Notes: generated by a model from the sequence alone, not told the origin. Shown: positions 1-9,363, counted from the stretch's first letter. The stretch: 64,000 bases of DNA from Planctomycetota bacterium (GCA_016872835.1 VGYX01000012.1:27065-91064); one strand, 5' to 3'. Program-made: numbers and translations.

Positions 1-10
1 CCGATCGTGC

Positions 11-769
11 TCAAGGTCGCCGCGCGAAGCTTCGGCCGGGGACGCCCGATGCCCATTGCGGCGCAGTGGCGACTGCCGCCGTCGTGAACCCTTCGCGCGC
101 GGGCTGCCGCGAGGGAACCTGCAGGAAGCGCTCCTCCTCGATGCAGTAGCCGGTGAGCGTGCCGCCGTAGGCGCAGCCCGTGTCCACGTTCACCACGGAG
201 GGTCTGCCGCCACGCCGAACCATGAGGGGCTCGAGCAGCGGTTTGTGGCCCACGATCAGCAGGCCATCGCGTCCGTCGTAGAGCTCCCACCAGGGCGTTT
301 CGCCCGGCGCCGCCTTCAGGTGGATCTTGTCGTGATCGCTCGTGCCGGCGAGTCCCGCGCCGGGCACCACGCCACCGTGCAGCACCGTCCAGCCGTGACC
401 CTGCATGACTACGCAGCCCACCGCCTCGGCCAGCAGGCGTCGCGCGGCGACCAGTCGATCGGCGCGATCAAGCAGCCGGATCGCCTGCAGTTCGCTGGCC
501 GCGATCGAGTCGAGCGGGTGGCCGGCGTCGCGCCGACGCAGCGCCTCAAGCAGTCGGATGTCGTGATTGCCACACACCAGGTCCACGCGGCGACCCTCGG
601 CTCGGCGCTGCATCACCAGATCCACGATCAGGTCGGGTCGCGGGCCTTTCGTGAACAGGTCTCCCACCAGCACCAGCCGCGCATCGCAGCGCTCCCGGCG
701 GGCGACATCAAGCAGCTCGGCGAGCTCCTCGCCACAGCCGTGCAGGTCGCCGATCACCAGGGTGCTCAT
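11..769 (-). CDS. metallophosphoesterase (calcineurin-like, ApaH/PrpE-type)
   Basis: MSTLVIGDLHGCGEEL...VLVGDLFTKGP...VCGNHD...VLHGG...VGHKP motifs; ATG at 769 inside the longer ORF 11..1123. Confidence 0.85.
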   Translation of the reverse strand: MSTLVIGDLHGCGEELAELLDVARRERCDARLVLVGDLFTKGPRPDLIVDLVMQRRAEGRRVDLVCGNHDIRLLEALRRRDAGHPLDSIAASELQAIRLLDRADRLVAARRLLAEAVGCVVMQGHGWTVLHGGVVPGAGLAGTSDHDKIHLKAAPGETPWWELYDGRDGLLIVGHKPLLEPLMVRRGGRPSVVNVDTGCAYGGTLTGYCIEEERFLQVPSRQPAREGFTTAAVATAPQWASGVPGRSFARRP

Positions 770-887
770 GCCAGCCGAAACCATAGCGTCTGATCGGCGT
801 TTGCGTGGTCCAAAGCCCAACTTCCAGCGTGAAGGATCGGTGAATCCTGTGGCTCGGGCGGGTCGGTCGGACCCTAGACTCGCGCGC

Positions 888-2666
888 GTGCCCATCCGTC
901 CGCTGCCGCCGAACCTGGTGAACCAGATCGCCGCCGGCGAGGTGGTCGAGCGTCCGGCGAGCGTGGTGAAGGAACTGGTCGAAAATGCGCTCGACGCGGG
1001 CGCCACGCGCATCGAGGTTCGTCTGGAGGGGGGTGGACGCGACCGCATCGAGGTGCTCGACGACGGGGGCGGCATTCCAGCGGAGGAACTGGCTCTGGCG
1101 GTGGCTCCGCACGCCACCAGCAAGATCGCCTCGATGGAGGACCTGCTGCAGGTGGGAACCTACGGCTTCCGCGGTGAGGCCCTCGCCAGCATCGGCTCGG
1201 TGTCACGCCTCACCGTGACCAGCTGTCCGCGACGTGGCTCGAGCGCCTCCAGCATCCAGGTGGATCACGGTCGCCAGGAATCCGTGCGGCCTGCGGCCGG
1301 CAATCCGGGCACCCGTATCGAGGTCACGAACCTGTTCGGCGAGATGCCGGCGCGACGAAAGTTCCTGCGCAGCGAGCCGACCGAGGCCGGGCGCGTGGTG
1401 GAGGCGCTGGAGTGGATCGCGCTGGGTCGACCTGGCGTGGCGTTCACGCTCTGGCAGGAGTCCCGCAAGACGCTGGATCTGCCCGCCGAGAACGATCCCG
1501 CGCGCCGTGTCGCGGCGGTGCTGGGCGCGGAAGCCGCCGCCGACGCGCTGACCGTGGAGGCTGAGGCCGCGCTCGCGCCGGGATCTCCGATCTCGGTGTG
1601 GGGCCGGATGGCCCGGCCCGCGCAGGCGAAGGTCGCGGCCAAGGGACTTCGACTCACGTTGAACGGGCGCGCGATCATCGATCGCGGCGTGCTGCACGCG
1701 ATTCGCGAGGCCTATCGCGGACTGATCGAGCCGGGCCGCACGCCGGTCGGCTTCCTGGCGATCCAGATCGATCCGCGCGAGGTCGACGTGAACGTGCACC
1801 CGGCCAAGAGCGAGGTGCGCTTCCGGCAGCCGGCGGCGGTGCACTCGTTCGTGCATCGTGCGGTGAAGGCGGCGTTGCGCACCGCGAACCTGATGCCGGA
1901 GATGCCGATCACGGAGACCGCGGCGCCCTCGAGCGGCGGCTTCATGCACTTCGGAACCGCCACGTCGCGTGCCACCGGTAGCGCGCCCGGTTTCGACTAC
2001 GGCACGCTTGCACAGGCGCTTGACGGCCCCGCGGCCACCGCGGCGACCGCTCTTGCCCACGTACAGCCCGCCGAACTTCCCATGCCGATCGCGTCGCGTC
2101 GCTTCCTGCAAGCGGGCCGCATGTGGCTTGTGACCAGCGACGAGCAGGGGCTGGTGATCGTGGACCAGCACGCCCTGCACGAGCGCGTGATGTTCGAACG
2201 GCTGCGCGCGCGCACGCTGGCGGGCGCGCTGGAGAGTCAGGCGCTGCTGTCGCCGCGCATCGAGCCCGCCACCGCGCTGGAGGTGGAGCGTCTTGAGGAG
2301 GCGCGGCCGCTGCTGGAACGATTGGGTTTCGACGTGCGCGCCGGAGGCCCGCGAAGCCTGGTGGTGCACGCTGAGCCGGTGTTCCTGATCGAGCGCCGCG
2401 TGGATCCCGTGGAGTTGCTGCGCGAGTGGCTGGGTCGCGACGACTTCGACGCCGCCGGCGACGGGGAAGCAGTGCTGGCCAAGGTGCTGGACATGATGGC
2501 CTGCAAGGCGGCCGTGAAGGCCGGCGACGCGCTGAGCGAGCGCGAGATCGCGGAACTGCTGCAGCAGCTCGACGCGATCGAGCGCGCGACCAACTGCCCG
2601 CACGGCCGGCCCACCGCGATGCGCATTCCCTGGCGCGAGATCGAACGGCGCTTCGGTCGCGGCTAG
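888..2666 (+). CDS. mutL: DNA mismatch repair protein MutL
   Basis: IRPLPPNLVNQIAAGEVVERPASVVKELVENALDAGATRIEV, GFRGEALASI, C-terminal CKAAVKAGD...CPHGRPT; GTG start at 888. Confidence 0.97.
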   Translation: MPIRPLPPNLVNQIAAGEVVERPASVVKELVENALDAGATRIEVRLEGGGRDRIEVLDDGGGIPAEELALAVAPHATSKIASMEDLLQVGTYGFRGEALASIGSVSRLTVTSCPRRGSSASSIQVDHGRQESVRPAAGNPGTRIEVTNLFGEMPARRKFLRSEPTEAGRVVEALEWIALGRPGVAFTLWQESRKTLDLPAENDPARRVAAVLGAEAAADALTVEAEAALAPGSPISVWGRMARPAQAKVAAKGLRLTLNGRAIIDRGVLHAIREAYRGLIEPGRTPVGFLAIQIDPREVDVNVHPAKSEVRFRQPAAVHSFVHRAVKAALRTANLMPEMPITETAAPSSGGFMHFGTATSRATGSAPGFDYGTLAQALDGPAATAATALAHVQPAELPMPIASRRFLQAGRMWLVTSDEQGLVIVDQHALHERVMFERLRARTLAGALESQALLSPRIEPATALEVERLEEARPLLERLGFDVRAGGPRSLVVHAEPVFLIERRVDPVELLREWLGRDDFDAAGDGEAVLAKVLDMMACKAAVKAGDALSEREIAELLQQLDAIERATNCPHGRPTAMRIPWREIERRFGRG

Positions 2667-2878
2667 GCCTGCGGCGGCTCGTCGGCGTCGTGGATCAGTT
2701 CCGTGAACACGGTCTGGCCGGTGCGCAGCGCGCGTCGCAGGTAGGGCCTGCACAGGCCGCAGCCAGTGCCGCAGCCCATGCGCGACTCGATCTGCGTGAG
2801 CGAGAGTCCCTCGCGGCGCGCCAGGTCGACGGCATCGGCGAAGGTCTCTTCCATGCACACGCAGCGATCGATCCGCAT
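2663..2878 (-). CDS. BFD-like [2Fe-2S]-binding protein
   Basis: 71 aa; CVC...GCGTGCGLCRPYLRR cysteine pattern typical of the BFD-like [2Fe-2S] family; 1 nt after the stop of the upstream gene. Confidence 0.75.
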   Translation of the reverse strand: MRIDRCVCMEETFADAVDLARREGLSLTQIESRMGCGTGCGLCRPYLRRALRTGQTVFTELIHDADEPPQA

Positions 2879-2879
2879 G

Positions 2880-3674
2880 TCACCTCGGGTCGTATGCAGA
2901 ATCGTCGTTGGACAGGAAGCCGTTGCGCGGCCAGTCGAGCGGCGACTTGAGCAGGGCGGGCGAGGCGTGCGGGCCCTGTTGCGGCTCGTCCATCAGCGAC
3001 ACGTGGCCGTCGAGCCAAGCCACGTTGCACTGTCCGCGATGGCGGAACGCGCTGCCGCCCGCGTACACCATGCCAAGATCATTCTCGACTTTCGCGCTTG
3101 GCGCGCGCATGAACTTGTTCGCGCCGCCGCGCCAGCCGCCATCGGCGAAGACGGCGGTGGTGTCGGTGTGGCGCCACTGGCCTGGACCGACGCCCGGTCG
3201 CACGCGCCTCCAGCCCTCCAGCACCGCGCCGGAGCTTGTAGTCATGGGCAGCAGCCCTTCGGCCCCGAGGTAGGTGGTGTTGTATTGATAGCCCGTCGCG
3301 GGATCCGCGCCGAAGGTGCTCGGCACGCGGCAGTCCGGACACTGGTGCACGGCATCGGTGCGGTCGGGCCGGTCGCCGAACTTCCAGATCGCGCCGGGCT
3401 TCACCTTGCCCGCGTGCTGCTCGAAGTCCCAGGCGACGGTGCGCATCGCGCCGCCGCTTCGGTAGTACAGCACGGCTGCGGGCAGGTGGCCCTGATTGCA
3501 ATTCGCGTAGGCCAGCGACGCGATGAAGATCTGCCGAAGGTTGCTGCGGCAACTCATGGCGCGCGAACGCTCGCCCGCGGCGCGCAGTCCGCCCACGCTC
3601 AGCGCCACCAGCATGCCGATGATGCCGGTGGTCACGAGGATCTCGATCAGCGTGAAGCCGCGTCGTGCGTTCAT
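2880..3674 (-). CDS. prepilin-type N-terminal cleavage/methylation domain protein (DUF1559/H-X9-DG-like pseudopilin)
   Basis: MNARRGFTLIEILVTTGIIGMLVAL prepilin signal; FRHRGQCNVAWLDGHV = H-X9-DG motif. Confidence 0.88.
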   Translation of the reverse strand: MNARRGFTLIEILVTTGIIGMLVALSVGGLRAAGERSRAMSCRSNLRQIFIASLAYANCNQGHLPAAVLYYRSGGAMRTVAWDFEQHAGKVKPGAIWKFGDRPDRTDAVHQCPDCRVPSTFGADPATGYQYNTTYLGAEGLLPMTTSSGAVLEGWRRVRPGVGPGQWRHTDTTAVFADGGWRGGANKFMRAPSAKVENDLGMVYAGGSAFRHRGQCNVAWLDGHVSLMDEPQQGPHASPALLKSPLDWPRNGFLSNDDSAYDPR

Positions 3675-4567
3675 CCGCCCATCTCCAGCAGCACGATCGC
3701 CACGTCTCCGAAGTCCACCACGCCGCTTCCATCCACATCCATCGGGCCGCCGGCGTCGCCCATCGACAGCAGCAGGAACGCGATGTCGCCGAAGTCGACC
3801 GTGCCGCTGCCATCGAGGTCGTACGGGGATGGCGTGGGCGGAATCACGGCCACGGCGTCGACTTCGGGACTCCCGAAGGATCCCGCCGCATGCCGCAGCC
3901 TGATGAAACGCGCACTCGCCAGGCCTGCTGCCGCGAGATCGATGCCCACGCCGCCTGCGCCGCCGTCGTACTGCGTGAGCAGTTCGGTGTACGCCATTCC
4001 AGCCACCGCGGACTCGTTCACGGCAGGGTTCACCGCTCGAAGAAAATCACTCTCCACCGAGCCAGGTGCCGTGTCGTACGCGCCGGCATCGCTCCACCCC
4101 ATCGTGGGCAGTCCACCCTCGATCGTCGCGCCGGGCACGTTCATCCAGTTCACGCCGTCCTCGCTCAGATCCACCAACCCGCCCTCGGAAGCCAGAAAGC
4201 CGGGCACGCCCGTGGGCCACGCCATGTCGCTGAAGAACGCGTTGCCGTACACGATCAGGTCGATGCCGAACCGGTGGCCGGGATCGTCGGTGGCGGTCGC
4301 ACCAAGTTCGAGGACCAGCGAACCGCCCGCGCCGATCGACACGACCTGATCGGGCATCCATGCGGGCTGGAAGGGCGTGACGGTCTCGGGTTCCGCCGTG
4401 CTGCCCGTCATGCGCGCGGGCGCACCGAGCGCCGACGCGGCGACGCGATGCCCCGGCGCTGCGCCCGAGCCCGGCGCGTAGCTGATCACGCGCGTGGCGA
4501 ACCATGAAGTGCACCAAGCCGATGGCGCGATTGCGCAGCAAGTGATCACGATGATCCAGTGACGCAC
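3671..4567 (-). CDS. secreted protein with C-terminal dockerin-like repeats, downstream of a cobalamin riboswitch
   Basis: GTG start with GGAGG SD 5 nt upstream; signal peptide; YDLDGSGTVDFGDIAFLLLSMGD...MDVDGSGVVDFGDVAIVLLEMGG; 4-nt overlap with the next gene. Confidence 0.85.
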   Translation of the reverse strand: MRHWIIVITCCAIAPSAWCTSWFATRVISYAPGSGAAPGHRVAASALGAPARMTGSTAEPETVTPFQPAWMPDQVVSIGAGGSLVLELGATATDDPGHRFGIDLIVYGNAFFSDMAWPTGVPGFLASEGGLVDLSEDGVNWMNVPGATIEGGLPTMGWSDAGAYDTAPGSVESDFLRAVNPAVNESAVAGMAYTELLTQYDGGAGGVGIDLAAAGLASARFIRLRHAAGSFGSPEVDAVAVIPPTPSPYDLDGSGTVDFGDIAFLLLSMGDAGGPMDVDGSGVVDFGDVAIVLLEMGG

Positions 4568-4572
4568 GCCAG

Positions 4573-4590
4573 CCTCCGTGAAGTCGGAGG
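4573..4590 (-). promoter_or_regulatory. SD-sequestering hairpin (putative riboswitch expression platform)
   Basis: minus strand CCTCCG-ACTTCA-CGGAGG; the 3' arm contains the GGAGG SD of the 4567 GTG start. Confidence 0.7.
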
Positions 4591-4624
4591 TTCGCCCGAA
4601 CCCCGTTGCGCGGGGGCGAGGGCC

Positions 4625-4815
4625 GAAGGTCGAGGCAGGTCTTCCGGCTTCGGGTTCCGCGCCTCCCGCCTTCCCGATGCGGCGTGGCCGCAGCAGTGGC
4701 TTCGGGGAGGCGCGTTGCGGGGCATGTGCCCCGCGCCCGTCACGGCGGCGCGTCCGCGGCGGATTTCAACCGCCTTCCCTCATCCGGAACCGGCAGGGCC
4801 GGTCATCCGGATGGT
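4625..4815 (-). ncRNA. cobalamin (B12) riboswitch
   Basis: minus strand: GAGGGAAGGCGGTTGAAATCCGCCGCGGAC...GTGACGGG...GAAGCCACTG...GGGAAGGCGG...GAAGCCGGAAGACCTGCC (B12 box at 4631-4650); boundaries approximate. Confidence 0.92.
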
Positions 4816-4947
4816 GCTTGGGATCCTCCCCCAAGACACCTCGACGCGGGCAGCATAGCGGGGCTGCTCGCCGCGCCGGAGCACGGATTCCGGTAGATTC
4901 CCAAGCCCCCAACGCGGCCTTCGCCGCGCAATCTGGAGACCCCTCGG

Positions 4948-7437
4948 ATGTCATTCGCCTCTGCGCTCGTTCTCGTTCCAATGCTCGCCCTCGCGTCGCC
5001 CGCCGCGGCCTTCCTGGACGAGGAACCCGCCGCCGCACAGACCGAAGCGCCCGCCGAGGCGGCACCCGCCGACGATGCCGACCTGCAGGCGCTTCCCGAG
5101 GAGATGCGTGCGGGCGCCGAGCAGGCGCTGGCGATGCTGGAGCTGGACCAGCAGAACGACCCTGAGAAGCTTCGTGCGGTGCTGGCTGGGATTGCGCAGC
5201 AGGAAGACGCCGTGCCCGAGGAGGCGAAGCCGATGGTGGCTTTCCTGAAGGGCCGCGTCCAGGCGCGCATCGATCAGCTCGAGGCCGGCGCGGGTGGCGC
5301 TGCGGACGCGGCGCCCGAGGCGGCGTCCACGCAGGGCGCGCCGTCGGCCGCGAATCAGGAAGCGCTGGAAGCCTTCATCCACGCCGCGTTGATCGCGCGC
5401 GCGGATCTCGCGAAGTCATCGCTGGAGGTGCTGCTGGTCGAGGGCGTGAAGGGCGAGGAGCTCGCCGTGATCGTGGAACAGCGGGGCCTGTCCGATCGGC
5501 TGGAGCGTGCCGTCATCGCCACGCGCGCCGTGGCCGACGTGGGACCGATGGCTGCCGAGCTTCTGCGCAAGGTGGATCTGGGCCGGAACGCGATGGCTCG
5601 TGAGGGCGCGCGCATCGATGCGCTGGTGCCGCAGCTGAAGGGGACCATGCGTCAGCAGGCTCACGCCATGCGCCTGCTGGAGCAGGCTGGCGCGTACGCC
5701 ATGCCCGCGCTTCTGAAGGCGCTCACCGAGAGCAACGACTCGCAGCTGGAGCTCATGGCCTCGCGCGCCATGGTGGCGATCGGCCGCAACGCCGTGCTTC
5801 CGCTGTGCATCGCGCTGCCGTCGCTGCCGCCCGCGCAGCAGACCAAGGTCTGTCAGGTGCTGGGTGACATCGGCTGGAAGGCCGCCGCGCCCGCGCTGGT
5901 GACGCTTGCCACGGACACGAAGGCCGACGCCGCGGCGAAGGAAGCCGCCGGCGTGGCGCTGCGACGCATGGGCGTGACCTCGAACGAGCCGGGTCCGCTG
6001 TGGGCCAGCCTGGCGAAGAGCTGCCTGACCGGCGGCGAGGGACTCGTTCCCTATCCGCAGGATCCCACCCAGCCGCTGTGGCGCTACAGCGCCGATCACG
6101 GCCTGATGCCCACCACGGTGCAGACGCCGGCATATCTGGATGTGCTGGCGCGCGGCTTCGCACGTGAAGCCATGAAGAGCGACACCAACGATGGTGGCGC
6201 GCTGGCGACCTATCTGGCCGCCGGTCTTCGACTGGAAGCGATGCAGGTCGAGGTTCCGGGCGAGACCATCTCGCCGTCGAACCTGGTGATGCTCGCTGGC
6301 CCCAGCGTGGCGCAGCAGGTGCTGGGTCTGGCGATCGCGATTCAGGATCCCGGCCTGCAGCGCAGCGCGATCCGAACGCTTGCGGCGACCGGCGGCGCAT
6401 CGTCCCTCGTGCAGGGCGGTCCGTCCGCGCCGCTGGTGGCGTGCCTTGACAGCGCAAGCCAGCGCGTGCGTCTGGAGGCGGCCGTCGCGATCGCGCGCGC
6501 CAATCCCACCTCGACCTTCGCGCGCAGCGACGCGGTGGTGCCGCTGCTGGCGGGCGCCATGCGTGCCTCGGGACGTCCGGCCGCGGCGGTGGTCGCGGCG
6601 CAGTCCGAGGATCGATCGAACTTCGAGCAGTGGCTGAAGGGCCGCGGGTTCGAGATCGTGGCCAGCGAGTCCAACGCGGACACGCTGGCGCAGGCGCTTG
6701 CGGGCCGTGGCGCCGTGGAACTCGTGGTGATGGCTGGCAGCCCGGCCGACGTGAATGGCGCTGCGCGTCGCGTGCGTGGAGCCGCCACCACGGGCGGTGC
6801 GCTGATGCTCGCCGCCGTGCTGGAGGACGACGCGACGGCGCTGGATCGAACCGTGCGTGACGATCGCTCCGCGGCGGTGTGGTTCCTGGGCGGCAACCCC
6901 GACACCTTCGGCGCCGCCGTCGACGCGCTCATGCACCGCAGCGGCGGTGGCGCGCTGGCGGAGGGCGAGACCGATGCGTTGGCGATGCAGTGCGCCGACG
7001 CGCTGATCGGACTCGGCCGAGCCGGTGGCGGCGTGTTCCGCATGACCGATGGCCAGCTGGCGATGATCGAGGCGTTGCGAAGCCAGAGCGGCGCGATGCG
7101 CGCGAAGGTCGCCGAGGTGCTGTCGTGGGTGCCCTCGCAGGAGTCGCAGCGTGCGCTGCTTGCCGCCGCCTTCACGGCGCAGGGTGGCAGCCCCGAGGAC
7201 TTCCAGTCGATCCCGATGCTGCTTCGCGCGGCCGCCGCGAACGCGCGTCGTTTCGGCGACAAGGCCGATCCGTCGCAGGTCGAGAAGCTCCGCAAGGCGC
7301 TCACCGATCTGGCCGCCGGAAAGGGCGCGCAGGAAGCGCCCGCCGAGGCGATGGCCGACCTGCAGGCGGCGATCGCCGAGTGTTACGGCTCGCTGAATCT
7401 TGGGCCGCAGCAGTCGATCAAGCTGATCGCCAACTGA
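4948..7437 (+). CDS. exported HEAT-repeat-like protein
   Basis: N-terminal signal peptide; repeated Ala/Leu-rich helical units (e.g. LMASRAMVAIGRNAVLPLCIALPSL...QVLGDIGWKAAAPALVTLA). Confidence 0.7.
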   Translation: MSFASALVLVPMLALASPAAAFLDEEPAAAQTEAPAEAAPADDADLQALPEEMRAGAEQALAMLELDQQNDPEKLRAVLAGIAQQEDAVPEEAKPMVAFLKGRVQARIDQLEAGAGGAADAAPEAASTQGAPSAANQEALEAFIHAALIARADLAKSSLEVLLVEGVKGEELAVIVEQRGLSDRLERAVIATRAVADVGPMAAELLRKVDLGRNAMAREGARIDALVPQLKGTMRQQAHAMRLLEQAGAYAMPALLKALTESNDSQLELMASRAMVAIGRNAVLPLCIALPSLPPAQQTKVCQVLGDIGWKAAAPALVTLATDTKADAAAKEAAGVALRRMGVTSNEPGPLWASLAKSCLTGGEGLVPYPQDPTQPLWRYSADHGLMPTTVQTPAYLDVLARGFAREAMKSDTNDGGALATYLAAGLRLEAMQVEVPGETISPSNLVMLAGPSVAQQVLGLAIAIQDPGLQRSAIRTLAATGGASSLVQGGPSAPLVACLDSASQRVRLEAAVAIARANPTSTFARSDAVVPLLAGAMRASGRPAAAVVAAQSEDRSNFEQWLKGRGFEIVASESNADTLAQALAGRGAVELVVMAGSPADVNGAARRVRGAATTGGALMLAAVLEDDATALDRTVRDDRSAAVWFLGGNPDTFGAAVDALMHRSGGGALAEGETDALAMQCADALIGLGRAGGGVFRMTDGQLAMIEALRSQSGAMRAKVAEVLSWVPSQESQRALLAAAFTAQGGSPEDFQSIPMLLRAAAANARRFGDKADPSQVEKLRKALTDLAAGKGAQEAPAEAMADLQAAIAECYGSLNLGPQQSIKLIAN

Positions 7438-7460
7438 GTCCGGGTGCTGCGCGGGCAGAG

Positions 7461-7532
7461 AGCCACCTACGGGATTTGAACCCGTGACCTGAGCTTTACG
7501 AAAGCTCCGCTCTACCACTGAGCTAAGGTGGC
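7461..7532 (-). tRNA. tRNA-Thr (anticodon CGT)
   Basis: minus strand GCCACCTTAGCTCAGTGGTAGAGCGGAGCTTTCGTAAAGCTCAGGTCACGGGTTCAAATCCCGTAGGTGGC; full cloverleaf; CCA not encoded. Confidence 0.96.
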
Positions 7533-7602
7533 GCGGTGCGGCCGATGACCCACGCGCAAGGGGGGGAGTGTAGCGGCTCCCGGCCCCGCGCAGGAGCGAC
7601 TG

Positions 7603-8427
7603 TCAGAACAGGAAGCGCAGGCCCGCCATCGCCATGAAGTTCGAGTTGCCACGGTTGAAGGAGTTCTCCCACACCGGCAACTGGATGGCGAACTCGAAGG
7701 CGAAGCGGGTGCCCTCCATCAGGATGCCCGGCCCGATCGACCACTGCGCGCTGCCATCGGTCTCGTAGATGCCCTGCATCTCGGTCTGGAAGTACCACGC
7801 CTCGCGGTGCTCCTGTCCGTATTCCTGGGGGGCGAGCCGATACAGCCAGCTCATGCCGCAGTGCAACATGTCGGCGTTGGTCTGCGTGGCAAAGACGGGA
7901 TCGAACGTCTCGCCCGTGTTGAACATCCATCGCGCGCTCAGGCCCACGCCATGGCGACCCGCGATCCAGGTCATCGCGCTGCCAAGGAAGGGATTCACGG
8001 AGTCGGCACCGTAGCCGCTGGTGCCGGTTGGGACCTGCGTGCCGAGGGTCGCCGCCACGCGCAGCGTGTCGATCGCGTCGTAGTCGATCTTCAGCAGCCG
8101 CAGCTTCACGTCGACCTCCAGATTGCCCAGCCCCGTGCCAAGGATGCGCTTGGATGGATCGTTCGAGCCCAGGCTGCCGTTGAATACGGGCAGGTTCCCC
8201 TCGATCGCCACACCCGGCGCCACGCCGAGCATCGCCATCGTGTTCTCCTGGATCAGGTAGCCGTCGACGCCCTCAGGGCCGGTCGAGAAGAACGTGCTGC
8301 CCTGCACCATCACGTGCGAGACCCACGTGCCGGGTCCCGGCATGGTGGCCGCGGGGGTGAAGCTCGCCTCCTGGGCGCACGCGATCGAGGCCGCGCCCAG
8401 CGCGACACATGCAGGAAGGATTCGCAT
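7603..8427 (-). CDS. outer-membrane beta-barrel/transporter-like protein
   Basis: signal peptide; alternating beta-strand pattern ending in terminal Phe (MAMAGLRFLF). Confidence 0.65.
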   Translation of the reverse strand: MRILPACVALGAASIACAQEASFTPAATMPGPGTWVSHVMVQGSTFFSTGPEGVDGYLIQENTMAMLGVAPGVAIEGNLPVFNGSLGSNDPSKRILGTGLGNLEVDVKLRLLKIDYDAIDTLRVAATLGTQVPTGTSGYGADSVNPFLGSAMTWIAGRHGVGLSARWMFNTGETFDPVFATQTNADMLHCGMSWLYRLAPQEYGQEHREAWYFQTEMQGIYETDGSAQWSIGPGILMEGTRFAFEFAIQLPVWENSFNRGNSNFMAMAGLRFLF

Positions 8428-8430
8428 GGA

Positions 8431-8805
8431 TCACTTCCCCTCGATGCTCGCGAGGGTCAGGCCCGAATCGTCGACCGCCTTCGCCAGCGCGCCGCGCGTG
8501 ACATGCTTGGTCGGGTCGAAGTTCACGACCACCTTGCCCGTGGACATGTCAATGCTCGACTTCTGCACGCCTGGAATGCGGGCCAGCTGGATGTCGACGT
8601 TGGTCACGCACTTGGGGCAGCTCATGCCCTTCACGTTCAGGATCACGGGTGAGGTGGTGACGGTGGTCTGGTCCGTCAGCATCGCCCGGTCCGTGGTCGA
8701 GCGTTCCATGAGTCCGCGATCGTCGGAGTAGGTGTATTCGCAGGCAGGCAGGGCGGCGAGCGCGGCCAATGCGGCAGCGATGCGACCCATCGTCTGAAGT
8801 GGCAT
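8431..8805 (-). CDS. heavy-metal-associated (HMA) domain lipoprotein
   Basis: lipobox LPAC; VKGMSCPKCVTNVDIQLARIPGVQKSSIDMSTGKVVVNFDP (MxCxxC). Start could also be 8820. Confidence 0.85.
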   Translation of the reverse strand: MPLQTMGRIAAALAALAALPACEYTYSDDRGLMERSTTDRAMLTDQTTVTTSPVILNVKGMSCPKCVTNVDIQLARIPGVQKSSIDMSTGKVVVNFDPTKHVTRGALAKAVDDSGLTLASIEGK

Positions 8806-8911
8806 GGGAGTTCCTTTCATGTTCGTGCCGTGGGGGCATGACGCACGCGCGTCATGACGCAGGCGCCCGCATGGTGGGGCGCGAAAAACGGGTTTCACCA
8901 ACGGAAAGGAG

Positions 8912-9295
8912 CTAGTGACGCAATCGACAGCCCTGACGAAGCAGGGAGCGGCCGGAAGCGAGGGAAACCTCGCATCGCGGCGCGTGCGAGGGTCGAACTT
9001 CCTGCGCGCCCATCGCCGGCGTCCACCAGAGCACCGGTCCCGGAAGGCAGAGCGCGCGCTCCAGTTCCGTCGAGGCGCTTGCGGGTGCGGGTGCGCGCTG
9101 CTGGATCGGGTTGGCAGGCGCGTCGTCGTCCTCGCAGCAGCATGCCGCGACATCGCCGGCCTTCTCGCAACAACCGCACGCAGCGGCGCAGCAGGTGCCG
9201 GAATCGGAGTCCGCCTCGTGACATGCCGCCGCCACCGCCGCGTCGGGCCGCAGCAGCGCAAGGCAGGTCAGCAGGCTGAGCACGAGTCGGCGCAT
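8912..9295 (-). CDS. small secreted Cys-rich protein, possibly metal-binding
   Basis: signal peptide then CHEADSDSGTCCAAACGCCEKAGDVAACCCEDDD; co-oriented with the HMA lipoprotein. Confidence 0.55.
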   Translation of the reverse strand: MRRLVLSLLTCLALLRPDAAVAAACHEADSDSGTCCAAACGCCEKAGDVAACCCEDDDAPANPIQQRAPAPASASTELERALCLPGPVLWWTPAMGAQEVRPSHAPRCEVSLASGRSLLRQGCRLRH

Positions 9296-9351
9296 CGGGT
9301 GGAAGTGTGCGCCGGGTTCGCGGTGGGTGCAAGCGGGTTCAGTCCGGTTCG

Positions 9352-9357
9352 TACACT
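9352..9357 (+). promoter_or_regulatory. putative -10 element, leaderless start (TACACT-6nt-ATG)
   Basis: pattern recurs at many transcription-unit starts in this window. Confidence 0.45.
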
Positions 9358-9363
9358 TTTCAG

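Noticed and set aside
4571-4850. Plus-strand ORFs 4559..4858, 4578..5165 and 4606..4896
   Set aside because: They run through the cobalamin riboswitch and have no recognisable protein signature; structured RNA on the minus strand explains the region
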